Origin: Astropecten irregularis
Taxonomy: Eukaryota > Echinodermata > Asteroidea > Paxillosida > Astropectinidae
Direction of reading: 5' to 3'
DNA length: 64,000 nt
Assembly: GCA_963971285.1 (NCBI GenBank)
Contig: OZ020254.1
Location: 12,834,001-12,898,000 of the forward strand
Below, one piece after another: positions 44,028 to 56,900 of this stretch (positions are counted from its first letter, which is position 1; each line of letters opens with the position of its first letter). The notes beneath the pieces were generated by a model. It was given only the letters and a program-made list of their open reading frames with translations, had not been told where the DNA came from and made no database searches. The translations under genes and the position numbers were made by a program.

Positions 44028-45285
44028 ACGTGCTGATCGTGGATGTACAACTATCTACTTGTAGGACTGAATGCCCTAGACTTGTGGTTAACATACTGCT
44101 GTTAAGGACATCGTTTCACATCTTTTGCAGTCAGTAGTTGCAGCGCGGATGGTTTCAACAATTTATTTTTTCAATGAGTCATGAAACATTGTCATGTGGT
44201 TTTCCGACCAGCGTTATAGCTAGCCAATTTTGAGTGCCGACTAATTTTACTTTTATTGTGAAGTGTAGCAAACAGATCTCTTGCCCCTCATGGACGAGGT
44301 CCAGGAGAAAAATACATGACAGCTAAAATGCAAGTCCATACATACGTTAGCCGTTAGCAAAATTCTGTTTTGGTATTGGGGTTCTGGTCAATTTATCTTT
44401 CAAAATTTGTCTCCAAATCAAAATCTTACTGTTCTTTCAGTGAAAAAACACGACATTTATGATGTTACTTTGATTTGTTGTGGTGGTTGGCAACATGATT
44501 TTTCATCTCGAGTGCCGGTCGGAAAGGCTGAGTGCCGTCTGTTCCCGACCGGTGCCGACTGGCATGGCTAGAACACTGTTTCCGTAAATTTTCCAATCTT
44601 ATCACAGTTGTGATCTATGTCCAACGCGGATGCATTTAAGTTCGACATGCCACTTAAAGAGGTACTCTAACAGAAAAAAAAAAATTCATCAGTTTGAAAT
44701 ATTTCGTAGTTATCAACCCAAATAATAAAAATGAGTTCGGCAGGGCAGTCTTTGTGTACATTAGGCAGTTTTGAGGGGATAACAAACTTTAGGGTACAAT
44801 ACAATTATCAACACCGACATTTATACAATGCATGATGATCAGGACCAGGCGCAGTTCTAGAGCCGAAATATTTGGGGGGCTAGAAGAGCCATTATTTTTT
44901 TTTGGGGGGGGGGCTAGAAGACCCAATATTTTGGATTCTTCTAACACTCACTTCTGCTATGTCTTATTAGGGATCGAAAAACATTACCGTATAGCCTACA
45001 CAACATGTTTTTTTATGTAATTGGCGCTTAATAACTGAAAAAATCCAGTATTTCCAAGAATTTTTTTTTTCAATTGCATTTTTTTGGGGGGAAGGGGGGC
45101 TTAAGCCCCCCACCTAGCCCCCCCCCCAACCCCGTAGAACCGCACCTGATTATGTCATTGTACTCTATGCACAATTTATTAAATGTGTATTGTACCCTCA
45201 ATGTTTGTTTTCCTCTCAAAGCTGGATTGTAAGCACATACTGCCCTGCTGAACTCTTGCAGTACAAATATATATTTTATAGCTAT
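44028..45285 (+). other. PDCD11 3' flank / probable 3'UTR
   Basis: No coding potential recognised. A canonical AATAAA lies at 44,724-44,729 with a GT-rich stretch (ctttgtgtac) about 25 bp on, a plausible poly(A) site giving a 3'UTR near 0.7 kb. A second AATAAA lies at 45,869. The real end cannot be fixed from sequence alone. Confidence 0.35.
44847..45155. mobile_element. hAT-like element with G/C-rich subterminal tracts
   Basis: Ends caggcgcagttctag and gtagaaccgcacctg are inverted, with ggggggctagaag and agccccccacctagcccc next to them. No duplication is visible, so ends are approximate. Confidence 0.55.
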
Positions 45286-45662
45286 TTAAAGGCATCGTAC
45301 AGGATTTGCAAGGCCTCCCAAAAAATGTTTTGAGTTTGAAACAGAAAATGGACTCAACAGTTCATAAACAGTGCAAACAGTCACCACGGGAAATCTTGGT
45401 TCATCAGATGCTGGGTTTTTCAAGGAAATCAAGATTTAGTGTCATTAAAAAAGATTGTTAATCCGATTGATTTAGTAGCATTTCGAAAGCGTGGTGTGAC
45501 TGTGAATGATTTGTAGGGGGCAAGATTATTTCGGCCTTATTTCTGCTATCAGAATAAGCATAAAAATGTACATGAAACAACGTCTATAAGAAAGTTTAAG
45601 ACCTTCACTTCTGTTTAAGTACCAATTTCAGCCAAAACGCATATGCAATATGCTCCCTTTAA
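45286..45662 (+). mobile_element. TTAA element, family C
   Basis: ttaaaggcatcgtacaggat to atatgctccctttaa; body as at 29.9 kb. Confidence 0.82.
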
Positions 45663-46390
45663 ATGGGGATTTTGACACCGAAATGTATGTTGTTGTTTTT
45701 ATTGGTAACTACAAAAAATTTTCAAAATAATGGAAAATTATAATTCAAATTTTGTTTTTTTTCACCAAACATGCAGTGTGTTCATTGCCAGTGTATGCAG
45801 TGGGATGGGTTAACTAGATTGGTCTATTTTGTCGTTATTTCACATCTATGAATGCTTATGGCAAACAAAATAAAAAGGAAAGAGTTATTCATCGCGGTGG
45901 ATACAGGTAAGGTAAAAAGGTGATCAAAGTCACGCGATGTTTTGTTGCTGGTAGCGACGTTTCAGTTGCTGGTACTGCTAGCATTCATCAGGCATTTTAT
46001 TCAAATGTTGTGGGTTTTCAAAATATCTCATGCAAAATCTTGTTATACAAGGGCAATTTTGTATTTTATTTTAATCTTTTTTAAAGAATCCATTTTTTAC
46101 AAAAGCTAGGTAACATTTTCAATTATGAAATTAATTGTCACCCATGTAAATGAAGTTAAATCATGTTTTGATTGTGCCTTTTTGGGATTTTACAGTGAAA
46201 AATTGATTTGAATGATCAATTATAAAATGTGTACCTTGTAAACAGGTTTATATAAAGATAATTATACATCATTGACCAATTACTGGGCATTTAGAAACAT
46301 TTACTAATCAATTTGTCAACAGAAAATAAGTAAATTTGTTATAGTTTTGATTGAAAAATTATGTGTTATATGCTTTTGGAAACAAGTTTG
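45663..46390. other. AT-rich intergenic stretch, nothing recognised
   Basis: High A/T, a second AATAAA at 45,869-45,874, and no open frame or repeat border I can support. Confidence 0.4.
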
Positions 46391-46393
46391 AAC

Positions 46394-46600
46394 TTAAAGG
46401 TATAATACATGATTGCTAAATGTCACAGAACAGCCCTCAAACTTTGTCTAATCCAGCATGTACATAAATTATTAACACACCTGTGAAATTCTGAGTTCAA
46501 TCGGACATCTGAGTCACGGGAAAATAGCGAAAACCTCACTCATTTCTTTCTTATGAAACATTAAGAATGGTTTTGATCTTACCCCGAGATCAAAAGTGTT
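46394..46600 (+). mobile_element. TTAA element, family A, left part only
   Basis: ttaaaggtataatacatgat to gatcttaccccgagatc; the right arm is missing. Confidence 0.72.
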
Positions 46601-46639
46601 TGGAATTCATAGAAATTAGCCTTAGATTTAAGAAACTGC

Positions 46640-47460
46640 AGGTTTGATATGAATCTCAGGAATACTGTAATGGATTCGAGCAGGTTTGATCAGGTTCACT
46701 GTGATGATTGGGGTTAGAAATAATCTTATACACGTGTTGTTCAATTTGCAGGAGATCGAGAGAGTATTAAAATTGCGACATAACCACGGCCTATTTGTCG
46801 CCTTTATTCAAACCATACTCATAATTATCTTATCTTTGACAAACTCTTCTTCACTCCAAGTTGAAATCCTTTCACTGGCAAAACTAGAGGGGTTTGCACT
46901 CCCCCTTCCCCTCGCCAAGTTAAGCCACAGCCATTGTCATTATTTATATCAGTAAAAATAATGGAGAAAATAATGAAAACAAATGAAATGAAACAAAGGA
47001 AAGGGGGTAATTCCGTTGCATTTTTCAAACCAATTTGACAACTGTGATTTGATTGTTGCCTTAATATTTTATGCCCTTGAGAAAAATTTCTTCAAAAAAC
47101 CTTCTGTTGATTTCTAAACGAAGATTTTGAGGTCGTGCCCAAATTCATACTAGCCATTACGCGTCCCTCGATACGTTTTTTTCATGATTGCGACCCAGGT
47201 TATGACTTGATTTCATCGAAATTCAACCACCCTGTTTCCTGAAAGCTTGATCCGCCCCTGATTTTGAAGATTTTATACTGAAGTTTATATTTATTTACAT
47301 AAATATTTTTATGTGTAATATCTTAATATCGCTCAACCACTCGTGATATAATTTGGCCAGTAAGACGCATTCTTCGTTCATTCGTTGGAAAAAAAATAAT
47401 TTAATTATCAAATTGATTGAGGCGCAAATCCATTCAACTCTGTAGTCGGTATCTGAAGAC
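46640..47460. other. Intergenic stretch, nothing recognised
   Basis: Short open frames on both strands lack protein-like composition or splice context. No repeat border that I can support. Confidence 0.35.
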
Positions 47461-47462
47461 AT

Positions 47463-47834
47463 TAAAGGTAATATCATACTTTGGGTTTTGTCAAAGAAAT
47501 ACAGATTATGGGCAAGAATATCAAGACAGATACAGTAATAGTCATCTTATCTTATCTGTGAAATTTACAGTCCCATACGGCTCCCACTTTTTGAGCAAAC
47601 GGTGAAAAACGGCCACAGTATTTTTAAAAAATCTTTTCACCGTTATTTTTTCATCTTTAAAAGCTCAAATTGTTTTCGGTCATTGGTTTTACTCTTTTTC
47701 TGGATAAAGACAATATTTCAGGCAGAACGATTTTTAATGGTATCACCATTTTTTATACTCTGCAAGTTATGGAAAAATAAATTGTGAAGATTTCTGTTTC
47801 GGTGTGCTACCAAAGTATGGTATAGCACCTTTAA
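47463..47834 (+). mobile_element. TTAA element, family B
   Basis: ttaaaggtaatatcatactt to gtatggtatagcacctttaa, both TTAA present, in intergenic DNA. Confidence 0.83.
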
Positions 47835-48364
47835 CTGAATTTAAAATGCATGTTTCACCATCATCGTCCCCCGCTCGGTCGCTTCGCTCCTTCGCATAGG
47901 ACACCAAGTCACCAATCATCCCCCCAATCATGAACAGAAATCGACACCTATGGCAAGAACGCGATAGTTATATAGACACAAAACTGTGTTTTCACCACAA
48001 TAAACTGAATCCCATTGCTCTCTTTTAATTATCAATCAGGTTTATTTTATTTTAAACTTGACCCGAAACTCGCGCTTACTAAATACTAAATAGATTTTGC
48101 GATATTGATTGAGTCGTTGCCGAATTTAATTTTTAATAATTATTCCTGTTTCACATTTTGATATCATGATACCTGGTGCTAGGCCTGCCGCGCCGCACCC
48201 GTCAAACGAAAAAAAGGCCAGCATCATTTTTAGTGATGCCATGGCTTCTATTTCTCAGCACAATTGCAGAATCTCTACTGCACGTATCTTATTCTTAACT
48301 CTTCCTTGGGATAAAGCGGTATGTTGTTCATGGCTTCCAATCCGACTGCCTAACGATTGGATAA

Positions 48365-48455
48365 CTCCCCCGTAGAGCGCCGGTACAGTATTCCGATAGT
48401 CGTTGGTTCGAATCCCGCTCTATAGACTAGTCAACTTTTCTTTGTTAACTTTTTA
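48365..48455 (+). mobile_element. tRNA-derived repeat type 1, fragment
   Basis: tagagcgccggtacagtattc, gttggttcgaatcccgctc, then the tail ttttctttgttaacttttta. Confidence 0.62.
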
Positions 48456-49020
48456 ATGAGAAAAAAAACCATCGTATAAAAAACAATGAATTCATGAAGG
48501 ACCTGAAACACAATCAACGCCTTCTACCCTCCAAATGTCACTTTTTGAGAAAGGAAAAATCACAAACGTACTAAACCAGTGTTCATGCCTAAATTAATGA
48601 TTGACGGAAGAAGTTGAGTCGAGTGGGCGATCGTGACCCGCACTTGTTACCGGTGAGGGCGGTATTGCATGTGTTCATCCTTCGTTGCACAAACATGGCG
48701 ACATTGTCAAGAAAGGGGGAAGTAAATGTCGACAATATTATTATTCAGGAGTAAACAACCCGTTCGTCTAGTTTTGCCTCAGAGTTGTTTCAACAGTCAA
48801 CTGGTTTGATTAAGACATGACTTTTCTGCGGAGATTATTCGGCTGTACGGTGTTTAATGCTCGGTAAACGGCTAGAGATCGTGGAGCAGACGACATTGAT
48901 GTCACAAGGCGCTAGTCACATGATACTTTGATCACTTTTGTTTACACAATTCCTGAATTAGGGCGAACAGATAGCGCTGCAAACAGGACTTGTGGGCGGT
49001 CGTTTATTGATTCTACTCAA

Positions 49021-49044
49021 TTGCTATTGTGGTGAATATTGCAG
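49021..49044 (+). promoter_or_regulatory. Possible 3' edge of a SLC49A3 5'UTR exon
   Basis: The coding exon opens just after a 3' splice site, so an upstream non-coding exon is expected. A strong donor context, ttgcag|gtacgt, ends at 49,044 in the fairly GC-rich, low-repeat stretch 48.6-49.05 kb. This is only a candidate; other donors exist. Confidence 0.2.
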
Positions 49045-49342
49045 GTACGTACGAGCATGACACGAGGGTAACATTACATGATTATCATTCATGGGGAAAC
49101 TGTTGTAACCTTTTGGCAAATCAACCAGGGCAACACAGCTCCGTGACACAGCGTAGGTGCAATAATAACTGCTTGTTGAAAGAAATATGCTGGTAATAGT
49201 TTGACCAAAATGCACTAAACATGGACTCTTCATAAAGGTATTTACCACTTGCTACATTTTAGTGAAAGACCTCCGCAGACAATGCTCTGGTTTTTTTTTT
49301 ATAGAATTTGACAGAAATATAAGGCCATTGCCATTACTAATT

Positions 49343-49544
49343 AGGCCTACGCCACCCATATTATTTTCAGTATTTATTTGGGTAAGTTTTTGTTTTCACT
49401 GTTATGTTGCCGAAATATGTTCATTTGAGGGTTTGCAGGACCCATGAATAAATTTGCTTTAAGTAACAAATCTCATTTTGGAACCGAAGAAGCTAAATAA
49501 ATACTGAAAACAATATGGGTGGCGTAAAAGACATGACACTAACC
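49343..49544. mobile_element. Internally shortened relative of the 3.27-kb hAT-type element
   Basis: cacccatattattttcag and tatttattt at left; gaagctaaataaatactg, aaaacaatatgggtgg at right; middle gccgaaatatgttcattt, gcaggacccatgaata shared with 3,770-3,800. Confidence 0.72.
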
Positions 49545-49966
49545 CCAATATAAGCCTAGGCCTATATGTTTGTAAAATTATGTGTAATACTAATAGTAAT
49601 CACTTCTTGACTAACGTTAGTAAAACTGAAAGTTAAGTTGTAATAGTAATTATATATCTACGGACATGTACAATAGCTCAGTTTCATAAGTATACACTCG
49701 GCTCATCATCTGCCAGGAAGTGAAACTCTGTTGAGAAATTCAGTGTGATTTTGGCATGTATGAAAAATGTGAACAAACTTCTTTGGACAATTTTTGGAAA
49801 AAAATTAAAAAATATCCACTCCTACCAGAGGCATCTTGACCCATTATCAGCCTAAGGGTCCGGGAATTAAGATAATCTGAAAATGTTTGAATCAAGGATT
49901 TGGAGCATCATCAGAGTGTGCGTCCTGATCGACCTAAGCCTTAATTCATAGCCTCATAGGTCACAC

Positions 49967-50554
49967 TGAAAGGTTTACTGTAACCAAAACACATGAATTT
50001 GAATCCATCTGAATTGTTATAAAACTCAACATGTCTATCATTGTTTGTGCTAAATGATATTGTATATTAAAAAAAGGTGGTACTGTATTTTAGACCCATA
50101 ATTTAACACCACACTTTTTGCGACAAAAAACCTTGCTTATGTCATATGCAGAATCCCTCGCAGTACAGTATACTGTGGTGCGAGCCTATACTAGTTCTGT
50201 ACGTGACATAACTCGCTATTGTTGTGTGGATCGGTTCCAAGGGGGACTATTTTTTTGGGGGGGGCATACATGTACTGATGCATACATGTAGTTTTTTGCT
50301 CAAAAGTAAGCACTTACATAAACATATTTGTCATTAATTATGTAAAGGGGGTGTATCGTCGCTCCTCAGCATCTTTTCTTGGACAGCGCCACCTTGTGGT
50401 CCCGCCAAGTACAGTTGAAGTGGAAAACCTGCTTACAAGACTAATGCCGATGGGTGCATAAGGAACTGAGCCAGCATGGCAATACACCCTCTTTAAGCAA
50501 TAATTTTTCAGCACTTTCAGTCTTTTCTCAATTTTGATTACAGTAAACCTTTAA
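49967..50554. mobile_element. TTAA element, family D
   Basis: Left gaaaggtttactgtaacc (TTAA eroded), right gattacagtaaacctttaa. Interior is the inverse of the family D copy at 10.05-10.86 kb (tattttagacccataatt, acctt gcttatgtca). Confidence 0.75.
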
Positions 50555-50715
50555 GTTTCGGAATTAATTGTAATCACACCTTATGATGCAAACTCACTGA
50601 ATGTATATTTGGCCATCGATTGACTTCAGTGCTTTACAATCAGAAATACTCGTGTACATTTTTTAAAACCTGTAATGTTTTTCCTTGATTTTTCTTTGTC
50701 TTAGACTCAGAAACT

Positions 50716-50910
50716 ATGGATGATGAGAAATTGCTCACTGATGTCCTTCACCAGCCAATTAATAGCAAAACACGCAACATGTCCAGCAGTAGTGGTTCTA
50801 TCATCACTACCGGACAATCTCTACCATCGCAGACTGGAGTCTACAAAGTCTACAAGAGGCGATGGTACATGCTGAGTGTTTTGGCCGTCCTGAATCTGTC
50901 CAATGCCATT
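50716..50910 (+). CDS. SLC49A3: SLC49A3 coding exon 1
   Basis: Residues 1-65: Ser/Thr-rich cytosolic tail, then YKRRWYMLSVLAVLNLSNAI forming helix 1. Acceptor after a long T-rich tract at about 50,704; donor gtaagt, phase 0. Confidence 0.9.
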
Positions 50911-53900
50911 GTAAGTCTTCTTTGTACTTGCCTTTAAGGGTCATTGCTCTTAGGCTCAATTTTGTAGCAGTGCTTAACGGTCAGTTTGTTCTTGTCATTG
51001 CCATACGGGTATTAAATGCAAGTCGAACACCATCGCAAAGGTACCTTGGCCTAGTGGTCTGGCGTGTTGTACTCAAGATCTTATGGTCAATCTACAGATT
51101 GTGGGTTCGAATCCAGCCATCGGTAATGGTGCTTGTGTCCTTAGCAAGACGCTTTCTCACATATTGCTCCTCTTCACCCAGGTGTAAATGAGTACATAAT
51201 GAGCCATAGAGATGGCTTTGTGGTTTGATTAACCCTTATATGCTTTGCAGGCAGCTGGGGGGGGGTGGTCTGTATACTCCCCAGGGAGTTGAGATTGTTT
51301 CAGGAATTATAATGGGCCTCACGACCAGGGATAATGATAGTGTAAAGCATTGTGATACCACTTGCAAGGGTGTGAAAATTCAGACTTAAATCTGAATTCC
51401 AATTTTTTGTTTACCGGTAGATTTCAACTCAGAATTTCAGCTTTTTTGTACACCTGCTCTGTGCAAAAGTCTAGTGACTTTTTAATTTCAGCTTTTTCCT
51501 TGGTGTTTTCAGATTTTTTTGTGATTTGTGTGTGTGTGATTTATCTACATTTTATATCCTCATTGATTGGTCTTTGATGTGTTTCCAGGGCTGGATATCC
51601 TTTGCACCTGTAGCCGATTTGACGGCTAGTTACTACAAAACATCTTTCAATAATGTCAACTGGTTATCCCTCATCTACATGGTAGCTTCCATACCCGTGG
51701 GCTTCTTGTCAACATGGATTCTGGATACTTTTGGTCTGAGGGTTGGGGTAAGTACAGTCAAAGGGTGATTATGAAACAGAGTCTCCGGCTCCGGCTCCGG
51801 CTTCATCATTCATATGCTGAAAATATAGGTTGTGGATTTTCATTGGAGCTGAAGCTCTGTTTTCCTTTTCAAACCAGAGAATCTACTTCCGAACCGCAGC
51901 AAAAGCCTCTATTTTGATACCCATTATTTAAAAAAAAATAAAAAATCATTGTTACAAGTAATTGTTTAAAAAGAACTACATGTGATTATTTGTTTCAGCT
52001 TTACATTAATGGTTCTCCATACCATACATGCCATAGTTCCTGCCATTCATAGCAGAATTTTGGTCTTGGCACATGTAAAGAAAGGTTGTACAGTACTTTT
52101 GCTGGGATTCTTATCAAGTTATAGATTAACCGACCCAAATTAAATTATCTGGTCAAAATTTCCACAAACCATTAGCCAAAATTGAAAGGAATAAAAAGGG
52201 ACGAATGTTTGGCTCATGCTAAACAACCCAAAAAGGTTAGAGAAAACTGTGGAATACATAGGCCCACTTGAATTTCAGTCCATTTTGTCAAGTAGAAACA
52301 TGCATGCTTTTCACATACTTGATCTATGAAAACACCATTGTACGTACTTGATCTAAAAAATAACATCGTAAAAAGCTTGGAACAAAATCATGATATCCAT
52401 AAATATCATCATGTCAAACAAGCTTAAATGCAGATTCCCATTGTGGTCACGTCAATACCCTCTGTCAAAACCATGCATGCTTTTATTCAGACCCTATTCT
52501 TCTACACTGAGCATGCACAATGAACTGTTAACCTGATTTTTTTGCAATCGATAACCGGATATGATATTATCTGATGTTGCCCATCTCTATTTTTCACTTC
52601 AAACAATGCCCATCGTTGTGTCAACCGTACCCTGAAATGGCTAGTGGCAAACATAATTAGGAAAATGTTTGGAGTTAAGAGGGCCTGACATTTTGATCCT
52701 AGCAGGACCTTTTTGAGAAGGATCCTTTTAGGATCAAAACGTCAGACCCTCCTAACTCCAAAGCATTTGATAGGCCCTATATTTCAGATCATTATTTTGG
52801 TTGATGATCAGTCTGCACTGCAGTTAATTACTTTTATAATTAGAATAAGAATGGTGAAGCATTAATCAACCAAATTAAAATAATATTTGAAAGGTGAACA
52901 AAGAAAAATTGACTGGAGTGGGATTTGAGCCAGCGACCTCCTGAATACTGTACAGGCGCTCTACCAACTGAGCAACCCAGCCCTACGTTGGTAGTGCCCC
53001 TAATAGTCAATTATCTTGTTCGTTAGGCTGTCTCGAGCCATAATTATCTATAGTATTAGGGTCACCACCAACGTAGGTCTGGATAGCTCAGTACGATAGC
53101 GCCTGTACGGTGTTCAGGAGGTCGCTGGTTCGAATCCCGCTCCAGTCAATTTTTCGTTGTTCGCCTTTCAATGACTTAAAATTGAGTCAGTTTCCCTGGT
53201 GGTTATTTGATTTATAATAATATTTATCAAGCGAATCTCATTTTCAACAAGAACATTGAATAAAAGCCAGTTTAAAGGTACATGTAGTATCATACTTTGG
53301 TAAGAAATCAAAACAGAAATGTTCACAGATTTATGTATAACTTACATGGTATGAAGATGGTGGTGGTAGAAACATACCGTTACATTTTTTTCGCCTGAAA
53401 TGGTGTATTTATCCAGAAATTAGTAAAACAACGACCGGAAATCTTTTTGATCTTTTAGAAGATCAAAAATGAAAGAGAAAAGACTTAAGAAATACTGTGG
53501 CTGTTTTTTTCTGTTTTCGAAACATTTTCACAGATGACTGTTACTGTATCTGTCTTGATATTTTTGACCATGAATGTGTATTTCTTTGATAAAAACCAAA
53601 GTATGATATTACCTTTAACTGATTTGTGATTATTCCTTTTTCTGTTTTTTTTAAACAGATGCTCCTCGGTGCATGGTTGAACTTGATTGGCTTACTGATG
53701 CGCTATCTGAGCACCTTCAATGTATCCGTAATACAGTCCAACATGTTTGTGTTCCTGATGGTTGGCCAGGGTATAGCAGCCTCAGCCCAGCCGTTCCTTC
53801 TCTTTGCTCCTACCAAACTGGCCGCTCTGTGGTTCCCTGAGAACCAGCGGGCTATAGCCAACACACTGGGGGCGTCATCCAACCCTCTTGGTATACTCAT

Positions 53901-56900
53901 AGCGTTTGCCTTGACCAAAGTCATTGTACAAAAAGCGAGTGACATTCCAACCATGGTACGTACATATGGACAGGTTTATCAAATTACTATTATTGACCAA
54001 ATTATTCTCATTTTTATATTCTCATATGATAATGCATGTGATGTTTGCCAAGACAATTTCGTTCTGTAAGGGGCAAGTCCTTTCTTCTGTTACCGGTGTA
54101 AAAGAGACTTCAGAAATCTGTTATAACTTTTGAAGGCCACAAACTAGTAAAGGCCATGGTCTTTGTGAAATGGCAGGCTGTTGTGCCGTTTTTTGTTTGC
54201 TACTTGTCCAGGGGTCTGTTTCACCAAACTTATCGTAACCTACATGTGTTATCAATCGTAGGACTTATGATGCATATATTGCAGCCCTACGTAGGATACA
54301 ATGGGTTATGCTTTGTAACTCGAGTTACAATAGATAGTAGTGCTTCGTGAAATCAACAACTGAAGTTTATATCACGAAACTCATTGTACTACATGTATCA
54401 ATTATAGGACTTGTGATGCATTGCAGCCTACGTAGGATACGATGGGTTATTATTTGTATCTCATTACAATCGGTCGTAGGGCTTTGTGAAATCAACCCCA
54501 GGAATGTTTTGCTAACAGTTCATGGAGGATAACTTCATTACATTTGAAATGGGGTAGACTATGAACTCTGACCCATTCTAACCCTGCCAACATCTTCATC
54601 TTGGTATCCAAGTAAATTGTTAGTGTTAGTCTATTGAAATGATAAAGAAAATTAGGGTAGCACTTAATGACTAACTAGGAGAAAAACTACAAAAGCTTTT
54701 GTAGTAACGACTTCTTCATCAGGGGCCAATCACAGTGCTGCTTAGCACAAAAATTTGCTAAGCATGACATTTCTGTCTTGATACATGTTAAAACAGGTTG
54801 AACAACAAAATTTCCATGTGTTGTGCATCGCTTGTTTATTGTTTTTTTAGCTGTTGTTCAATGACCATGAATAGCGAATGAAAATTTGAACGGGGGTATG
54901 TTTTATTGGGAAAGAAATTTTTGTGGTAAGCAAATTTTTGTGCTTAGCAGCTCCATGAAATTGGCCCCAGATGATTGGTATCCGTTAGTTTTGACAGATC
55001 TCGGGCCTTGATGGCCAATGCATCATAACTTTATATACAGCTTCATGAATTATTTTGGTCCAAATCCAGAGACCAAGGCTCTGCACATTGCAGGATTTGG
55101 ACAGATTCATGAGGATTCCTCACCCAAATGATGGTTGTCTCGTCTGTTTCTTAAACAAGTTGTTCCTTTGTTCCTGCTGTAGCTGTGGATCTATGCAATT
55201 CCCGGCGGTGTTGCGGCAGCCATGATGACATTGGGATTCTGCAATAATGTCCCTCCTACTCCGCCTAGTGCGAGTGCCGCAGAAGTTAGTGAATCCTTCG
55301 TGCAAGGCGTTAAAAAGGTAAATACCTCAATACAATAAAATAAGGTAGGATTGTGGTGACACCATGTATTCTCTTCTTTGAGAATGTTTGGTTCTGAGAA
55401 GAACCGGCCTTTACATGGCCGGATAATACGACCAGTTCTTCTCAGAACCACACATTTTCACAGAAGAGATTACATGGTGTCACTGCAAACCTACCTTCTT
55501 TTGGTACATCCACCATGCATAACTTCAAGTCGTATACATCATACAAGCAATGTAGATCCTAGAGATAGCATTCCCCAATTGCTGATGAAGGGCGTCATTC
55601 ATATGATTTGCATTCTTTCTACAAAGGTTGGGAAGAGTGAATTCATGTATTATTACTATGTTAAAGGTATAGTACATGATTGGTAACACACTCAAACAGA
55701 AATGTTCACAGATTTACATGTACATATAACTTTCAGGGTATGGTGCTGGTAGAAACATACCATTCAAATGTTTCTGTCTGAAATAGTGTATTTATCCAGA
55801 AATTAGTCAAACGAAGACAAAACAGTTTTGGTCACGGGGTAAGATCCAAACCATTCTTTATGATTTAAGAAGAAGAAAAATTGAGTCAAGTTTTTGCTAG
55901 TTTCTCGTGACTCAGATGTCCGATTGAGCTCAAATTTTCACAGGCTTATTATTTCATGTAAATGTTTGATCAGACAAAGTGTGAGTGCTATTATGTGACA
56001 TTTACCAATCATGTATTATACCTTTAAATACAATTTGACCTTGTGATGAAATGTGATGAATGAATTGTTTTGTTGCAGATTCTTCGCAATCGAGCATACT
56101 GGCTGCTTCTGCTGGTGTTTGGTGCTGGTCTGGGCTTGTTCAACACTGTCAGTTCACTGGTAGAGCAACTGCTGTGCTCCAAAGGCTACACAGATGTAAG
56201 TCGGTATCTTACCTTTATAGTCTCCCACACTTTGACTTGACACGAATATCAACAAGATTAGATGAGTCTCAGGCATGTTTATAACCAAAATACATTTCTA
56301 GGGCTTCATCAAAAGATTTAGCCTGGGTGTATATGAAGGCATTTTCTTTTTCTTTGAGTTAGGGTTGCCGTGGCCTAGTGGTCTGGTGTGTCGAACTCAA
56401 AGTCATGTGGTCAATCTACAGATTGTGGGTTCAAATCCATCCATGGGCCAGTGGTGCTTGCATCCTTGGGCAAGATGCTTTGTCACATATTGCTCCTCTT
56501 CATGGATGGTTTGATTAGCCTCTGTGCATCTTATGGTAACACGGGGCAGTATGAGTTGAGATGGTTTCAGGAATATTAACTATGGCCTGATGACCATGAT
56601 AAGCGAGCGCCTAGAGAATCGTTGATTGTTATGCACGTTATAAGTAGTTATTGTTATAAGTAGATATTATTAATACAAACAATTTATTGCCCTTCAACCA
56701 CGTAGATAAGCACTTCACTAAGTGCCTTTGGAGCACACATGAAAAAATCATGCGCTAGCTCAGGTGGGATTCGAACCCACAACCTCCTGCTTACTAGTGC
56801 AGTTGCCATACATAGTATAGTATGGGGTCAGCAGAGTGAATCGAATCCCTTATCAGCGGGCGCCGTATTTAATCAATCCTTGATCTTATTATTTAGCCCT

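Larger units (their letters stand above)
42825..43777. mobile_element. GCTTAGCA palindromic element holding two TTAA elements
   Basis: Host halves are 42,825-43,018 (ggggccaatttcataaagctgc) and 43,736-43,777 (gcagctctatgaaattggcc). Inside are family A (minus, 43,019-43,374) and family B (plus, 43,371-43,735), which share one TTAA between them. Confidence 0.85.
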
